Source of the DNA: Pantoea sp. GD03673
GTDB taxonomy: Bacteria > Pseudomonadota > Gammaproteobacteria > Enterobacterales > Enterobacteriaceae
Assembly: GCF_029844725.1 (NCBI RefSeq)
Contig: NZ_JAOCKJ010000009.1
Location: forward strand, 124,001-188,000
DNA: 64,000 nt
Direction: 5' to 3'
The notes under the pieces were generated by a model, which saw only the letters and a program-made list of their open reading frames with translations, did not search any database and was not told where the DNA came from. Each line of letters starts with the position of its first letter. The first letter of the stretch is position 1. Positions 48,844-61,235 of the stretch are shown here, piece after piece. A program made the position numbers and the translations under genes.

Positions 48844-48869
48844 GCGCGGCAGCGGGGCTGCCGCGCTTT
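48844..48869. terminator. Terminator between malQ and convergent nfuA
   Basis: A perfect 9-bp stem GCGCGGCAG/CTGCCGCGC with a CGGGG loop is followed by TTTAT on the plus strand, just after malQ. Confidence 0.8.
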
Positions 48870-48873
48870 ATCA

Positions 48874-49449
48874 TCAGTAGAACGAGTGTTCGCCGCGCTG
48901 ATGTTCGGTAATATCCCGCACGCCTTTCAGTTCCGGGAAGGCGGCCAGCAGCTCTTTCTCAATGCCATCTTTCAGGGTCACATCGATCATCGAACAGCCG
49001 TTACAGCCGCCGCCAAACTGCAGAATGGCGTAGCCGTCATCGGTGATCTCCATCAGCGAAACGCGACCACCGTGGCCCGCCAGCTGTGGGTTGATTTGCG
49101 CCTGCAGCAGGTACTCCACGCGCTCAACCATCGGCGCATCATCAGAGACTTTACGCATTTTGGCATTCGGCGCTTTCAGCGTCAGCTGTGAGCCGAGATT
49201 GTCGGTCACGAAGTCGATTTCCGCATCTTCCAGATACGGCTTGCTCAGCTCATCAACGTAGGCAGAGAGCTTTTCGAACTTCAGTTCAGTGTCGGTGGCT
49301 TCAACCGCATCGGGCGGACAGTAAGAGACGCCACATTCTGCGGTTGGCGTACCCGGGTTAATCACGAATACGCGAATCTGGGTGCCATCTTCTTGTTTGG
49401 ATAGCAGTTTAGAAAAATGTTCCTGGGCAGAGTCAGTAATTCGGATCAT
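48874..49449 (-). CDS. nfuA: Fe-S cluster carrier / biogenesis protein NfuA
   Basis: This 191-residue protein has a degenerate A-type N-terminal domain and a C-terminal Nfu domain. The cluster ligands Cys149 and Cys152 lie in GGGCNGCSM, in the same positions as E. coli NfuA. It carries 4Fe-4S clusters to client enzymes under oxidative or iron stress. It is upstream of malQ in convergent orientation; the E. coli gntT that neighbours nfuA is missing here. Confidence 0.96.
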   Translation of the reverse strand: MIRITDSAQEHFSKLLSKQEDGTQIRVFVINPGTPTAECGVSYCPPDAVEATDTELKFEKLSAYVDELSKPYLEDAEIDFVTDNLGSQLTLKAPNAKMRKVSDDAPMVERVEYLLQAQINPQLAGHGGRVSLMEITDDGYAILQFGGGCNGCSMIDVTLKDGIEKELLAAFPELKGVRDITEHQRGEHSFY

Positions 49450-49507
49450 GTCGATTGCTCAATAGTTGACTAATTTAGTTGGTTATAATACGCCCATCAA
49501 TGACGCT

Positions 49508-50188
49508 CTACAAGGTACGGCACAGGCACCAGACCTGCACGCTGGCCGCGCCCTGCGCCAGTAACAGACGGCTGATTTCATCTACGGTACTGCCGGTAGT
49601 AATGACGTCATCCAGCAGGGCAATATGGCGTCCCTGCACCGCCATTTCAAGGCGGAAAGCACCGCGTAAATTGGTGCAGCGCTGGCGGGCGCTGAGTTGA
49701 TGCTGTAATGCGCCCCTTCGCTGGCGCGAAAGCCCTTCACGCCATTCACATCCCAGCCAGTGCGCCAGCGGTGCAGCCAGCAGGACCGTCTGATTAAAGC
49801 CGCGTTGCCAGCGTCGTCGCCGATGCAGCGGAACCGGCAGCAGCAAATCGGGACGGGGCGCACTGCCACGCCGGTAAGCCTTCTGCCAGCTTAGCAAAAG
49901 CAGCCGCGCCAGCATCACCCTGAGTGCGGTTATGTGAGAAAACTTAAGCTGGTTAACCCACTGGCTGAACGGCGGGCAATAGTCATTAACGCAGACCAGC
50001 GCCTGCCAGGCGGGTGGCTTAAGCTGGCAGCGGCCACAGGCGACCTTCACAGAGCCTGCGGGTAATCCGCAGCGCGGACAGAGCAACGGTAACGGCGGCA
50101 ATCCGCGCAGACAGTGGCTGCAGATGCCGTGCCGGGCGATGCGTAATGGCATCCGGCATAGCCAACACAGGGCGGGCATTGTTAGCAT
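49508..50188 (-). CDS. gntX: ComF-family phosphoribosyltransferase-like protein GntX
   Basis: This 226-residue protein has an N-terminal double zinc-ribbon-like region (CWLCRMP, CSHC, CPRC, CGRC) and a C-terminal phosphoribosyltransferase loop HIALLDDVITTGSTVDE. ComF homologues serve DNA uptake in competent bacteria; the E. coli homologue has been linked to use of DNA as a nutrient. The start at 50188 has AAGGAGGT upstream. It is divergent from bioH with 34 bp between the start codons. Confidence 0.93.
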   Translation of the reverse strand: MLTMPALCWLCRMPLRIARHGICSHCLRGLPPLPLLCPRCGLPAGSVKVACGRCQLKPPAWQALVCVNDYCPPFSQWVNQLKFSHITALRVMLARLLLLSWQKAYRRGSAPRPDLLLPVPLHRRRRWQRGFNQTVLLAAPLAHWLGCEWREGLSRQRRGALQHQLSARQRCTNLRGAFRLEMAVQGRHIALLDDVITTGSTVDEISRLLLAQGAASVQVWCLCRTL

Positions 50189-50222
50189 AGCGACCTCCTT
50201 ATCATTTTCGGGATAGTAACTG

Positions 50223-50999
50223 ATGACGTCGCTCTACTGGCACACCTGCGGAGAAGGAAAACGCGATCTTGTGCTGCTGCACGGATGGGGACTGAACGCC
50301 GAAGTCTGGCAAAGCATTATTCCGCGACTCAGCACGCACTATCGCCTGCATCTGGTCGATCTGCCCGGTTATGGCCGCAGCCAGCATTTCGGCGCGCTGA
50401 CGCTGGAGCAGATGGCTGAGCAGGTGCTGCCTGCGCTGCCTCCGCAGGCCATTGTGATGGGCTGGTCGCTGGGCGGGCTGGTGGCAACGCAGCTGGCGCT
50501 GACCGCCCCAGACAAGCTGGGCGCACTGATCACCGTGGCTTCGTCACCCTGTTTCACCGCCACAGATCGCTGGCTCGGCATTAAACCGGAGACGCTGCAG
50601 AACTTTCAGCAGATGCTCAGCAACGATTTCCAGCGCACGGTGGAGCGCTTTCTGGCGTTGCAGACGCTGGGGACTGAAACGGCTCGCGCTGATGCACGGC
50701 AGCTGAAAGAGGTGGTGCTGTCACAACCGATGCCGGAAGTGGCGGTCCTGGATGGCGGTCTGGAGATTCTGCGTCAGGTCGATCTGCGCGCTGCATTACC
50801 GGATATTACCCTGCCGTTCCTGCGGCTGTACGGGGCATTAGATGGACTGGTGCCGCGCCGGATAGCCGCTGACATTGATGAAATGTTGCCAGATTCGCCG
50901 TCGGTGGTTATCGAAAAAGCAGCGCATGCGCCTTTTATTTCCCATCCTGATACCTTTTGTCAGCATGTTGTTAACTTTATCAGTGATTTACCGGGATAA
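50223..50999 (+). CDS. bioH: Pimeloyl-[acyl-carrier protein] methyl ester esterase BioH
   Basis: This 258-residue alpha/beta hydrolase has the catalytic triad Ser82 (GWSLGG), Asp207 (GALDGLVP) and His235 (KAAHAPF), the same numbering as E. coli BioH. It removes the methyl group that disguises the growing pimeloyl chain in biotin synthesis. The gene is isolated from the bio operon, as in E. coli. Confidence 0.95.
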   Translation: MTSLYWHTCGEGKRDLVLLHGWGLNAEVWQSIIPRLSTHYRLHLVDLPGYGRSQHFGALTLEQMAEQVLPALPPQAIVMGWSLGGLVATQLALTAPDKLGALITVASSPCFTATDRWLGIKPETLQNFQQMLSNDFQRTVERFLALQTLGTETARADARQLKEVVLSQPMPEVAVLDGGLEILRQVDLRAALPDITLPFLRLYGALDGLVPRRIAADIDEMLPDSPSVVIEKAAHAPFISHPDTFCQHVVNFISDLPG

Positions 51000-51169
51000 T
51001 GTTGCTTTACATTGGCAAAATCTCAGACAGCAGCAATACTTCTCTCTGTGAGCGAGGCCGCTGCAATTTTATGTGATTAGTCACGGAAAGGACTATGCCG
51101 TTCCATACTGCCTTGCGCGTTTAGCGGCTGCTTACATCTCACAATGGATCATGAATGAGGGTAAACATA

Positions 51170-51439
51170 ATGAAGATTTTTAAATGGGTTGTGGCTTCAA
51201 TGATGATGGGCGCGATTTCATTTTCTGCGATGGCAGCGAAAGAAGTCACCAAAGAAGAAGTTAAGACAATGAACCTGCAGAAGATTGGCACCGTGAATAC
51301 CACCGCGGAAACCACCTCGCCAATGGATGCCAAAAAAGTGCTGTCTCAGCTCGCTGACGAAAAAGGCGGTAAATATTACCTGGTGATCGCCGGTCGCGAA
51401 CACGGTAAGTTCAGCGCCACCGCTGAAGTCTACAAGTAA
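51170..51439 (+). CDS. Periplasmic DUF1471 (YdgH/BhsA/McbA-like) stress protein
   Basis: This 89-residue protein has a signal peptide of about 22 residues ending SAMA, followed by one DUF1471 domain. The domain contains KIGTVNTTAETTSPMDAKKVLSQLADEKGGKYYLVIAGREHGKFSATAEVYK (residues about 39-89, described by position). Family members respond to envelope stress, acid, copper or biofilm conditions. The start at 51170 has GAGGG at 8 nt spacing. Its stop codon abuts the stop codon of the convergent GH13 gene with no base between them. The precise role is unknown. Confidence 0.88.
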   Translation: MKIFKWVVASMMMGAISFSAMAAKEVTKEEVKTMNLQKIGTVNTTAETTSPMDAKKVLSQLADEKGGKYYLVIAGREHGKFSATAEVYK

Positions 51440-53125
51440 TTAACGTAGCCACATGAACTGCCAGGCATCCAGCTTAACCGGCTGGGTGCCATCAATTTTC
51501 TCTCCGCTCACCACATCCTGTAACGTATGCGCCACCGGCAGCTGCGTCTCCACTGACCGTCCACTGAGATTAAACACGCACAGCAGCCCGTCGCCGCTGT
51601 CCGCCTGATGACGACGGAGCACCAGCAGGGCGTTTTCACTGTCATAGATCGTCATCGGATTATCGGGATGAAAGGCAGGCTGGCGACGTCGTAACTGAAT
51701 TAACTGGCCAAGACGGGTGTAGACCTGCTGACGCAGCCAGTCACCGCCTGCCAGCGCCGTCTCAATCTGCTGTAAATCATACTTTTGCCGGTTTATCGCC
51801 CGGTTGTGTCCGGCGGCCCGCACGCCATCATAATGATTGCGACCGCCCAGGATGCTCTGGATATAGATGGCTGGCACGCCAGGAAAAACCAGCAGAATCG
51901 CATGGGCCAGCAAAAAGCGTTTCAGCCGCGTGGCATCGTCGTCAGCTTCGCTATTTAACGCATCCAGATAGGTAACGTTGATTTCATAGGGGCTGGTGGT
52001 GCCGTCCGGGTTGTTTTTATAGGAGACCAGTGCGCCTTCCAGTGCCAGATCGCGCACCAGTGCCACAATCTCCACTTCAGACAAAATGCCGCGCGCCGGA
52101 TTAAGCCCGATGCCATCGTGTGACGCCAGAAAGTTGAAGAAGGTGGTGTCGTTGCTGCTGAGATCCAGGGTGCTGGCCCACTGTCGCAGCGCGCGCGCCG
52201 ATCCGGTGTGAAGGGCATGCAGCACCAGCGGCGGCAGCGAAAACTGATAGACCATCTGTGCTTCATCGTGCCCGTTGCCTAGATAGCTGATGTTGTCCTG
52301 ATGCGGCACGTTGGTCTCGGTGATAATCACCGTGCCTGGCGCGACATGGTTGGCAATGGCACGAAACAGCTTCACCAGCTGATGGGTTTTTTCCAGGTGA
52401 ATACAGCGCGTGCCGGGCGTTTTCCACATATAGCCGACCGCATCGAGGCGCACATAATCAGCGCCACGTATCAGGTAGTCGAGCAGCACGTTGACCATGC
52501 GCAGCAACACCTCAGGATTGGCAAAGTTAAGGTCGATTTGGTCGGCACTGAAGGTGGTCCAGATAAAACGGGTCTCGCCTTCTGCCATCGTAAACGGCGT
52601 CAGCAGCGGCGAGGTTCGGGGACGCGTCACGGCGCTGAGATCGGTGGCGGGCGGCATGCTGATAAAGAAATCGTCCCAGCCGGGGTCCTGCGCCAGAAAG
52701 TGGCGGAACCAGGCGCTCTGCGACGACATGTGGTTGCAGACGAAATCAAACATCAGCCGGGTTTCCTGATGCAGCCGCGCAATATCCTGCCAGTCGCCGC
52801 ACACCGGATCGACCTGATGGTAATCAATCACTGAAAAGCCGTCGTCCGACGACCAGGGGAAAAAGGGCAGCAGGTGAACCAGCGGGAAAGTTGATTGCAG
52901 ATGCTGCTGATAGAAACGGGAAAAAGAACGGAGCGCAGGCTGACCGGCTTCACGAAACTGATCGGCGTAGGTAATCAGTACCACATCCTGCTCATCCCAG
53001 TGTGCTTTGCGCGGTAGCTTAATCGCCTTCCGGGCGGTCGCGATGTCGGCCAGCAGGCGCGCCAGCGTCGCGTCGGGAAAGGTGCCAGCATAAATCTTAT
53101 CAATCAGATCGGTGATCGTTTCCAT
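51440..53125 (-). CDS. GH13_18 glycoside phosphorylase, probable glucosylglycerate phosphorylase (YcjM-like)
   Basis: This 561-residue cytoplasmic enzyme belongs to the sucrose-phosphorylase subfamily of GH13. It has the subfamily marker PFFPWSSDDGFSVIDYHQVD (residues about 87-106), the nucleophile Asp228 in YVRLDAVGYMW, the acid/base Glu270 in IITETNVP, and FLASHDGIGLNP. It closely resembles E. coli YcjM, which phosphorolyses 2-O-glucosylglycerate, a compatible solute. Sucrose phosphorylase or another acceptor remains possible. E. coli ycjM is in a large sugar operon, but here the gene stands alone. No good ribosome binding site precedes the ATG at 53125. Confidence 0.82.
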   Translation of the reverse strand: METITDLIDKIYAGTFPDATLARLLADIATARKAIKLPRKAHWDEQDVVLITYADQFREAGQPALRSFSRFYQQHLQSTFPLVHLLPFFPWSSDDGFSVIDYHQVDPVCGDWQDIARLHQETRLMFDFVCNHMSSQSAWFRHFLAQDPGWDDFFISMPPATDLSAVTRPRTSPLLTPFTMAEGETRFIWTTFSADQIDLNFANPEVLLRMVNVLLDYLIRGADYVRLDAVGYMWKTPGTRCIHLEKTHQLVKLFRAIANHVAPGTVIITETNVPHQDNISYLGNGHDEAQMVYQFSLPPLVLHALHTGSARALRQWASTLDLSSNDTTFFNFLASHDGIGLNPARGILSEVEIVALVRDLALEGALVSYKNNPDGTTSPYEINVTYLDALNSEADDDATRLKRFLLAHAILLVFPGVPAIYIQSILGGRNHYDGVRAAGHNRAINRQKYDLQQIETALAGGDWLRQQVYTRLGQLIQLRRRQPAFHPDNPMTIYDSENALLVLRRHQADSGDGLLCVFNLSGRSVETQLPVAHTLQDVVSGEKIDGTQPVKLDAWQFMWLR

Positions 53126-53219
53126 TGTGAATTGGGTGCCACAGCAGGTGTTGTTTTTATGACAGGCGTCTTTTTAGCGTAGCGCGATGGCGGGGATTTT
53201 CAACCGGGGTCGAGGGCGT

Positions 53220-53245
53220 TAAGAAGGGGCCAGAAGATGGCCCCT
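53220..53245 (-). terminator. yhgF-side stem-loop, upstream of the GH13_18 gene region
   Basis: An 8-bp stem AGGGGCCA/TGGCCCCT (53225-53232/53238-53245) lies just after the yhgF stop on the minus strand and is followed there by TTCTT. It probably terminates yhgF before the downstream GH13_18 gene. Confidence 0.65.
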
Positions 53246-53252
53246 GAAAAGC

Positions 53253-55580
53253 TTAGCGTTTTTTACCGAAGGCTGCGGCCAGCGCATCACCCATCGCGCT
53301 GTTACCTGCGGACGCGCTCACCGGACGCGAACGACCTTTCGCGGCGGTCTGGCGTTTATCTTCACGCGGGGCGGCGTTTTTCGCGCCGCCACGGGCATTG
53401 CCTTCGCCGGGCTGCTCATCAAGACGCATGGTCAGGGCAATACGTTTGCGCTGGAGATCGACTTCCATCACTTTCACTTTGACGATATCACCCGCTTTCA
53501 CCACCTGATGCGGGTCTTCCACAAAGCGGTCAGAGAGCGAGGAGATATGGACCAGGCCATCCTGATGTACACCGATATCCACAAACGCACCGAAGTTGGT
53601 GACGTTGGTGACGGCACCTTCGAGGATCATGCCTGGCGTCAGATCGTTCAGCGTCTCAACGCCTTCCGCAAACTGTGCGGTTTTAAATTCAGGACGTGGA
53701 TCGCGGCCTGGCTTCTCCAGCTCTTTCATGATGTCGGTGACGGTCGGCAGACCAAAACGCTCATCGATGAAATCGCGGGCGCTAAGATTACGCAGGCTGC
53801 CCGCGTTGCCCATCAGATCGCTGAGGGCCTGTTCGGTGGCCGCCAGAATGCGCTCCACCACCGGGTAGGCTTCCGGGTGAACGGTTGAGGCGTCCAGCGG
53901 GTTATCGCCGTGGTTGATGCGCAGGAAGCCCGCACACTGCTCAAAGGCTTTTGGCCCAAGACGGCTGACTTTCAGCAACTGCTGACGGTTCCGGAAGCGG
54001 CCATTCTCATCACGCCAGCCGACAATGTTCTGCGCCATCATGCGCGTCAGGCCCGCGACGCGGGTCAGCAGCGGCACCGAGGCGGTATTAAGGTCAACGC
54101 CGACGGCGTTTACGCAATCCTCCACCACGGCGTCGAGCTTCTTCGCCAGCTGGCTCTGACTGACGTCATGCTGGTACTGGCCGACACCGATCGATTTCGG
54201 GTCAATTTTTACCAGCTCAGCCAGCGGATCCTGCAGACGGCGGGCAATCGACACCGCACCACGCAGCGAAACATCGAGATCCGGGAACTCCAGTGCCGCC
54301 AGTTCAGAGGCCGAGTAGACCGATGCACCGGCTTCACTGACAATCACTTTCTGCGCCGTAACCTGCGGGAACTGCTGCTGCAGATCCAGGAAGAAGCGCT
54401 CGGTTTCACGGGAAGCGGTGCCGTTGCCAATCGCCACCAGCTCCACCTGATGCTTCATGCAGAGTGCCGCAACCGCGGCTGCGGCTTTGGCAGTCTGGCC
54501 GGTGTGCGGATAGACGGTATCGGTCGCCACGACTTTGCCGGTGGCATCGACAACCGCCACTTTCACGCCGGTGCGCAGGCCGGGATCCAGTCCCATGGTG
54601 GCACGCATGCCAGCCGGTGCTGCCATCAGCAGGTCGTGCAGGTTGCGGGCAAAGACGTTAATCGCTTCATCTTCTGCACGTTCGCGCACCGTGCCCATCA
54701 GTTCGGTTTCCAGATGCAGCATCACCTTAATGCGCCACGTCCAGCTCACGACGGCTTTACGCCAGCTGTCGGCAGGGGCGTTATTCAGGCGCAGATTAAG
54801 ATGCTCAGCAATCAGGGTTTCGCCGTGGCTTTCACGCGGGGCTTCATCAAACTGCGGATCGGCATTCAGCGAGAGTTGCAGTACGCCTTCGTTGCGGCCA
54901 CGCAGCATCGCCAGCGCACGGTGCGACGGCACGGTGCTCAGCGCTTCGTGGTGATCAAAGTAGTCACGGAACTTCGCGCCCGCTTCCTCTTTACCTTCCA
55001 CCACGCGTGACACCAGATGGGCATTTTTCCACAGATAGTTACGCACTTTGGCCAGCAGGGCGGCATCCTCGGCGAAACGCTCCATCAGAATGTAGCGGGC
55101 ACCATCCAGCGCGGCACGGACGTCGGCGACGCCTTTGTCAGCATCAACATACTGCTCAGCCAGCTGCTCAGGCGTATGAGACGGGTCCTGCCACAGGGTG
55201 TCTGCCAGCGGTTCCAGACCCGCTTCGATCGCGATCTGTCCCCGCGTGCGTCGTTTCTGTTTGTAAGGCAGGTAGAGGTCTTCAAGCTCGGTTTTGCTGA
55301 GGGTGGTATTGATGGCGCGGGCGAGGTCGTCGGTAAGTTTTCCCTGATCGTCAATCGACTTCAGAATCGACTGGCGTCGCTCGTCAAGTTCACGCAGATA
55401 GCTGAGGCGGGTTTCCAGCTGGCGGAGTTGGGTGTCATCCAGCCCGCCGGTTACCTCTTTACGATAGCGTGCGATAAACGGCACGGTATTCCCTTCATCT
55501 AACAGGCGAACGGCGGCGTCAACCTGCTCGGCACGCGCCTGTAGCTCACTGGCAATTATCTGGCTCAGAACGTTCATCAT
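53253..55580 (-). CDS. yhgF: Tex-family RNA-binding transcription accessory protein YhgF
   Basis: This 775-residue cytoplasmic Tex protein has helical N-terminal repeats, a YqgF/RuvC-like nuclease-fold domain ([21 protein letters not shown], about residue 330), helix-hairpin-helix segments ([19 protein letters not shown]) and a C-terminal S1 RNA-binding domain ([21 protein letters not shown]). A basic tail ends FGKKR. It affects transcription and toxin expression in other species. Its start [16 protein letters not shown] is the family start. It forms a same-strand pair with greB upstream. Confidence 0.95.
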   Translation of the reverse strand: MMNVLSQIIASELQARAEQVDAAVRLLDEGNTVPFIARYRKEVTGGLDDTQLRQLETRLSYLRELDERRQSILKSIDDQGKLTDDLARAINTTLSKTELEDLYLPYKQKRRTRGQIAIEAGLEPLADTLWQDPSHTPEQLAEQYVDADKGVADVRAALDGARYILMERFAEDAALLAKVRNYLWKNAHLVSRVVEGKEEAGAKFRDYFDHHEALSTVPSHRALAMLRGRNEGVLQLSLNADPQFDEAPRESHGETLIAEHLNLRLNNAPADSWRKAVVSWTWRIKVMLHLETELMGTVRERAEDEAINVFARNLHDLLMAAPAGMRATMGLDPGLRTGVKVAVVDATGKVVATDTVYPHTGQTAKAAAAVAALCMKHQVELVAIGNGTASRETERFFLDLQQQFPQVTAQKVIVSEAGASVYSASELAALEFPDLDVSLRGAVSIARRLQDPLAELVKIDPKSIGVGQYQHDVSQSQLAKKLDAVVEDCVNAVGVDLNTASVPLLTRVAGLTRMMAQNIVGWRDENGRFRNRQQLLKVSRLGPKAFEQCAGFLRINHGDNPLDASTVHPEAYPVVERILAATEQALSDLMGNAGSLRNLSARDFIDERFGLPTVTDIMKELEKPGRDPRPEFKTAQFAEGVETLNDLTPGMILEGAVTNVTNFGAFVDIGVHQDGLVHISSLSDRFVEDPHQVVKAGDIVKVKVMEVDLQRKRIALTMRLDEQPGEGNARGGAKNAAPREDKRQTAAKGRSRPVSASAGNSAMGDALAAAFGKKR

Positions 55581-55683
55581 CAGGACTGTCTTGCTTTCCG
55601 GGTTGAGAAATAGCCGACAGTTATACGGATTGATGGTTAAAATTGCCAGAGACGCGGGCGGCTTTCAGCGATAATCTGAATCG

Positions 55684-56157
55684 TTATTGCGGGTAGTCAA
55701 TCGCGTTGACATACCACAGCGCCGGACCCAGCGGCGTCTCGACGGTGGCGGCATCGCCGACCTCTTTTTTCAGCAGCGCCCGCGCCATCGGCGAGTCGAT
55801 AGAGATGTAATCTTTGCGGCCAAAAATCTCATCGTAGCCCACAATGCGGAAACGTTTGAGGTCGCCGTCCTCGTTTTCAATTTCTACCCAGGCACCAAAG
55901 AAGACTTTGCCATCCTGCTGAGGTGAATAATCAACAATACGCAGCTGTTCAAGACTTTTGGTCAGATAGCGTACGCGGCGGTCAATTTCACGCAGCCGTT
56001 TTTTGTTGTACTGATAGTCAGCATTTTCACTGCGATCGCCAAGGCTGGCAGCCCAGGTGACTTTTTTCGTCACTTCTGGTCGCTCTTCACGCCACAAATA
56101 GTCGAGCTCCGCTTTCAGCTTATCGAAGCCTTCGCGGGTAATAAGTCGGGTTTTCAT
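55684..56157 (-). CDS. greB: Transcript cleavage factor GreB
   Basis: This 157-residue factor has an N-terminal antiparallel coiled coil and a C-terminal FKBP-like domain. The coiled-coil tip carries the acidic pair in LGDRSENADYQYNKK, which inserts into the RNA polymerase secondary channel to stimulate cleavage of backtracked RNA. It is divergent from ompR, with a small exported-protein gene in between. Confidence 0.96.
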   Translation of the reverse strand: MKTRLITREGFDKLKAELDYLWREERPEVTKKVTWAASLGDRSENADYQYNKKRLREIDRRVRYLTKSLEQLRIVDYSPQQDGKVFFGAWVEIENEDGDLKRFRIVGYDEIFGRKDYISIDSPMARALLKKEVGDAATVETPLGPALWYVNAIDYPQ

Positions 56158-56341
56158 GCTATACCGGCCAGAGAGATCTCAAGGGCAACAGTGTAAGGCA
56201 AACAGGGCGCGGCAAAAAAGAGTCGGGGAAAGGGTTTTTAAAGGCTAAAAACCCACGTTGATTTCCCCGGCGGCGAAAGGGTTGGTGCTCAATAGCAAAC
56301 TGAAACCCGTTATCTGAAGCGGGTAAAAAGGGTGCCTGATG

Positions 56342-56590
56342 TTATTTTCCGGCGTGGGTCGCCGTGGTGGTCGACGTGCCGGTGCTGTGACCGTCACCGC
56401 CGCCGCCGCCCATGGTAGCCAGCGCAACGCCCAGCACGGCTGCGACTGCACCAACACCGATGGCGTCAGAGTTACCTTTTGCAGTTGTTGTCGCTGCGGC
56501 ACCGGCTGCTTCACCGGTAGCTGTGGCAGCATAACCTGGGCTAACGCTGCTTAATGCCAGCGCGCTCAGCAGTAAAATTGTTTTTTTCAT
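56342..56590 (-). CDS. Small exported Ala/Gly/Thr-rich protein, YjbE-like
   Basis: This 82-residue protein has a signal peptide, MKKTILLLSALALSSVSPGYA. The mature part is rich in Ala, Gly and Thr (ATATGEAAGAAATTTAKGNS), ending with a His/Thr-rich tail. It resembles YjbE of the E. coli yjbEFGH exopolysaccharide operon, mainly by signal peptide, GEAAG motif and the GVALA-TMGGGGGDG segment. Here it stands alone between greB and ompR, without yjbFGH. It could equally be an unrelated small surface protein. Confidence 0.7.
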   Translation of the reverse strand: MKKTILLLSALALSSVSPGYAATATGEAAGAAATTTAKGNSDAIGVGAVAAVLGVALATMGGGGGDGHSTGTSTTTATHAGK

Positions 56591-57127
56591 TGTGTGTAAT
56601 CCCCGTTGAGACGTCGAATGTCGCCAGAGCAGTCTGGTTGAAAACGGAGAGGGCGAAAAGTTGGCTTTACTGATTGATTTAAAGGACTTTACTTTAAACT
56701 GGCCTTGCTGATGACACCCCTGAAACTATTCCGAGAGGAGCGTGAGGTGTAAGAGGGGTTTGCTGGAATATTATGCTGCCGCCTGACTCCTGAGGTAGAT
56801 TATCTGGAGCTTATCAGCCGTGATGGCTGATCATTAAGTCAAATTATCTGCTAACTCACTGAATTGATTCGTTGATTAAAAACTGGCTCGCTTCTGACGC
56901 CAGCCATACAGAGAAACAGGGCCGTTTTTTCAGATTTGCCGTATCAGGCGCTGTGCGGGGAGAAACGCGTTAAAACGGGCCCGAAATGACCCGGATTCAA
57001 ATATAAGCTCCTGTTTAATATGCTTTGTAACAATTTTGGCTAGAATATAAACCAATAATGACTGTCACTATAAGGCATCTTTTTTTAACAATGTTGGCTC
57101 AGGCAATAGCGCCTTTGGGAGTTGAAA
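56591..57127. other. 537-bp intergenic region before ompR
   Basis: This AT-rich stretch holds the promoters of the YjbE-like gene (minus strand) and of ompR-envZ (plus strand). The region 57029-57070 is especially AT-rich (TAGAATATAAACC) and is the likely ompR promoter. No ORF with homology is seen. The ompR ribosome binding site GGGAG is at about 57117-57121. Confidence 0.5.
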
Positions 57128-59211
<2,084 letters not shown>

Positions 59212-59217
59212 TAAACG

Positions 59218-59250
59218 CGGCGCGGCTTTTATTGCCGCGCCGGTTCTTTT
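59218..59250. terminator. Terminator between convergent envZ and pckA
   Basis: A perfect 9-bp stem CGGCGCGGC/GCCGCGCCG with loop TTTTATT lies 7 bp after envZ and is followed by TTCTTTT. The loop and flanks allow use from both sides. Confidence 0.85.
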
Positions 59251-60868
59251 AGCGTTGCGGGCCTGCTTTCACCAGTGCAGCACCTGCGGCGTTATCTGTG
59301 TACTTGTCGAAGTTATCAATAAAGCGCTGTGCCAGATCTTCGGCGGCAGCGGTCCACTTCTCTTCGCTCTCCCAGCTGTGACGCGGATCGAGCGTGTTAC
59401 TGTCCAGCTCGCCCAGTGCAACCGGCATCTGCAGATTAAAGATTGGCAGGGTTTCTGTCGGTGCATCATCCAGCTCACCCGCCAGGATCGCATTGATAAT
59501 GGCACGGGTATTCTTCAGGGAGATGCGTTTACCGCTGCCGTTCCAGCCGGTATTGACCAGATAATCCTGCGCACCGGACGCCTCCATCCGTTTTACCAGC
59601 ACTTCAGCGTATTGCGTCGGATGCAGCGTCAGGAATGCCGCGCCGAAGCAGGCGGAGAAGGTCGGGGTCGGTGCCGTCACGCCACGCTCAGTACCGGCCA
59701 GTTTGGCGGTGAAGCCTGACAGGAAATGATACTGCGTCTGCTCCGGCGTCAGGCGGGAAACCGGTGGCAGCACGCCAAAGGCATCGGCGGTCAGGAAAAT
59801 CACTTTCTTCGCGTGGCCCGCTTTTGAGACCGGCTGCACGATATTGTCGATGTGATTGATCGGATAAGAGACGCGGGTGTTCTCTGTTTTGCTGCCGTCG
59901 GCGTAATCGATGCTGCCATCTTCACGCACCACCACGTTTTCCAGCAGTGCATTACGGCGAATGGCGCGGTAGATCTCCGGCTCAGCCTGCTCAGAAAGGT
60001 TGATGGTTTTGGCGTAGCAACCGCCCTCGAAGTTAAACACGCCATCATCATCCCAGCCGTGTTCATCATCGCCGATCAGCTGACGCTCGGGATCGGTGGA
60101 GAGCGTGGTTTTACCGGTGCCGGAGAGGCCGAAGAAGACCGCCACATCGCCCGCTTTACCCACGTTAGCGGAACAGTGCATCGAGGCGATGCCTTTCAGT
60201 GGCAGCAGGTAGTTCATGATGGCGAACAGACCTTTCTTCATCTCGCCGCCGTACCAGGTGCCGCCAATCAGTTGCATGCGTTCTGTCAGGTTGAAGGCGA
60301 CAAAGTTTTCCGAGTGCAGACCCTGCGCCTGCCAGTCAGGATTGGTGCATTTGGCCCCGTTCATCACCACAAAGTCGGGTGTGAAGTCGGCCAGTTCAGC
60401 GTCGGTGGGCTGGATGAACATGTTTTTCACGAAGTGCGCCTGCCAGGCTACCTCGGTGACGAAACGTACGCTCAGACGTGAATCAGCATTGGCACCACAG
60501 AAGGCATCGACAACAAACAGACGCTTGCCGGATAGCTGGCGGGTGACGCAGCTTTTCAGCGCGTTCCAGGTCTCCTGCGACAGAGGCTGGTTGTCATTTT
60601 TGCCGGTGCCCTTGTCGTTCCACCACAGGGTATCGCGCGTGGTGTCGTCACGCACAATGTACTTATCCTTCGGCGATCGCCCGGTGAAAATCCCGGTGTC
60701 TACTGCAATCGCGCCGCTCTGCGTCAGGGTGCCACGAGCAAAACCTTCGAGGTCCGGGCGCGTCTCTTCCTGAAATAGCGTGTCGTAATCAGGGTTGTAA
60801 ACCACTTCCGTGGTATCCACGATGCCCAAAGCGGCAAGGTCTTGCGAGGTCAGGCCGTTAACGCGCAT
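59249..60868 (-). CDS. pckA: Phosphoenolpyruvate carboxykinase (ATP) PckA
   Basis: This 539-residue gluconeogenic enzyme converts oxaloacetate and ATP to phosphoenolpyruvate and CO2. The kinase-1a P-loop [11 protein letters not shown] is at residues 247-257 with Lys253. The metal-binding [31 protein letters not shown] block follows (residues about 257-287). The start [15 protein letters not shown] at 60868 has AAGGAGCAG upstream; the longer frame is not supported. Confidence 0.96.
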   Translation of the reverse strand: MRVNGLTSQDLAALGIVDTTEVVYNPDYDTLFQEETRPDLEGFARGTLTQSGAIAVDTGIFTGRSPKDKYIVRDDTTRDTLWWNDKGTGKNDNQPLSQETWNALKSCVTRQLSGKRLFVVDAFCGANADSRLSVRFVTEVAWQAHFVKNMFIQPTDAELADFTPDFVVMNGAKCTNPDWQAQGLHSENFVAFNLTERMQLIGGTWYGGEMKKGLFAIMNYLLPLKGIASMHCSANVGKAGDVAVFFGLSGTGKTTLSTDPERQLIGDDEHGWDDDGVFNFEGGCYAKTINLSEQAEPEIYRAIRRNALLENVVVREDGSIDYADGSKTENTRVSYPINHIDNIVQPVSKAGHAKKVIFLTADAFGVLPPVSRLTPEQTQYHFLSGFTAKLAGTERGVTAPTPTFSACFGAAFLTLHPTQYAEVLVKRMEASGAQDYLVNTGWNGSGKRISLKNTRAIINAILAGELDDAPTETLPIFNLQMPVALGELDSNTLDPRHSWESEEKWTAAAEDLAQRFIDNFDKYTDNAAGAALVKAGPQR

Positions 60869-61235
60869 TTTACTGCTCCTTAAATCGGTGTCTGTTCTGC
60901 AAAGCAGAGATAGGTTGGGATCGTGCCACCGGCTGTCGTATCGGGTGCGGTGAAGCACTGACGTTTACTGCGCATCGTTACGACAGCCAGCAAAGATAAC
61001 CGGGCGATTCAGGGCATATGCCTCTGGCTTCCGGGCGTTTGCACGATCGCGCGCAGTTTACTCTTCTGCGATAAGGGAAAAAGGGCAGTCATCTAAAAAT
61101 GCGACCCAGGGCGCGTTAAGACCATGTTTCGAACGTTTAAAAGATGTTATGAAAGTAAAAAAAGATAATTTGTCTGAAAAATTATGGGGATAGGCAGGGG
61201 GAGGGGAGAAGGGGCGGCAGACGCCGCCCGATTAA
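60869..61235 (-). promoter_or_regulatory. pckA leader and promoter region with a long inverted repeat
   Basis: This 367-bp region upstream of pckA contains a perfect 10-bp inverted repeat GGCTGTCGTA/TACGACAGCC (60931-60940/60979-60988), with a 38-nt loop holding a smaller GTGC/GCAC hairpin. It lies about 63-120 nt upstream of the pckA start codon. If transcribed, it would form a leader stem-loop. The 61130-61200 part is AT-rich and probably holds the promoter. A weak GGGCGGC/GCCGCCC hairpin after hslO is at 61212-61229. No coding sequence is seen. Confidence 0.5.

Noticed and set aside
53910-55010. A 366-codon plus-strand frame inside yhgF
   Set aside because: It is antisense to the conserved Tex gene, without domain similarity or ribosome binding site.
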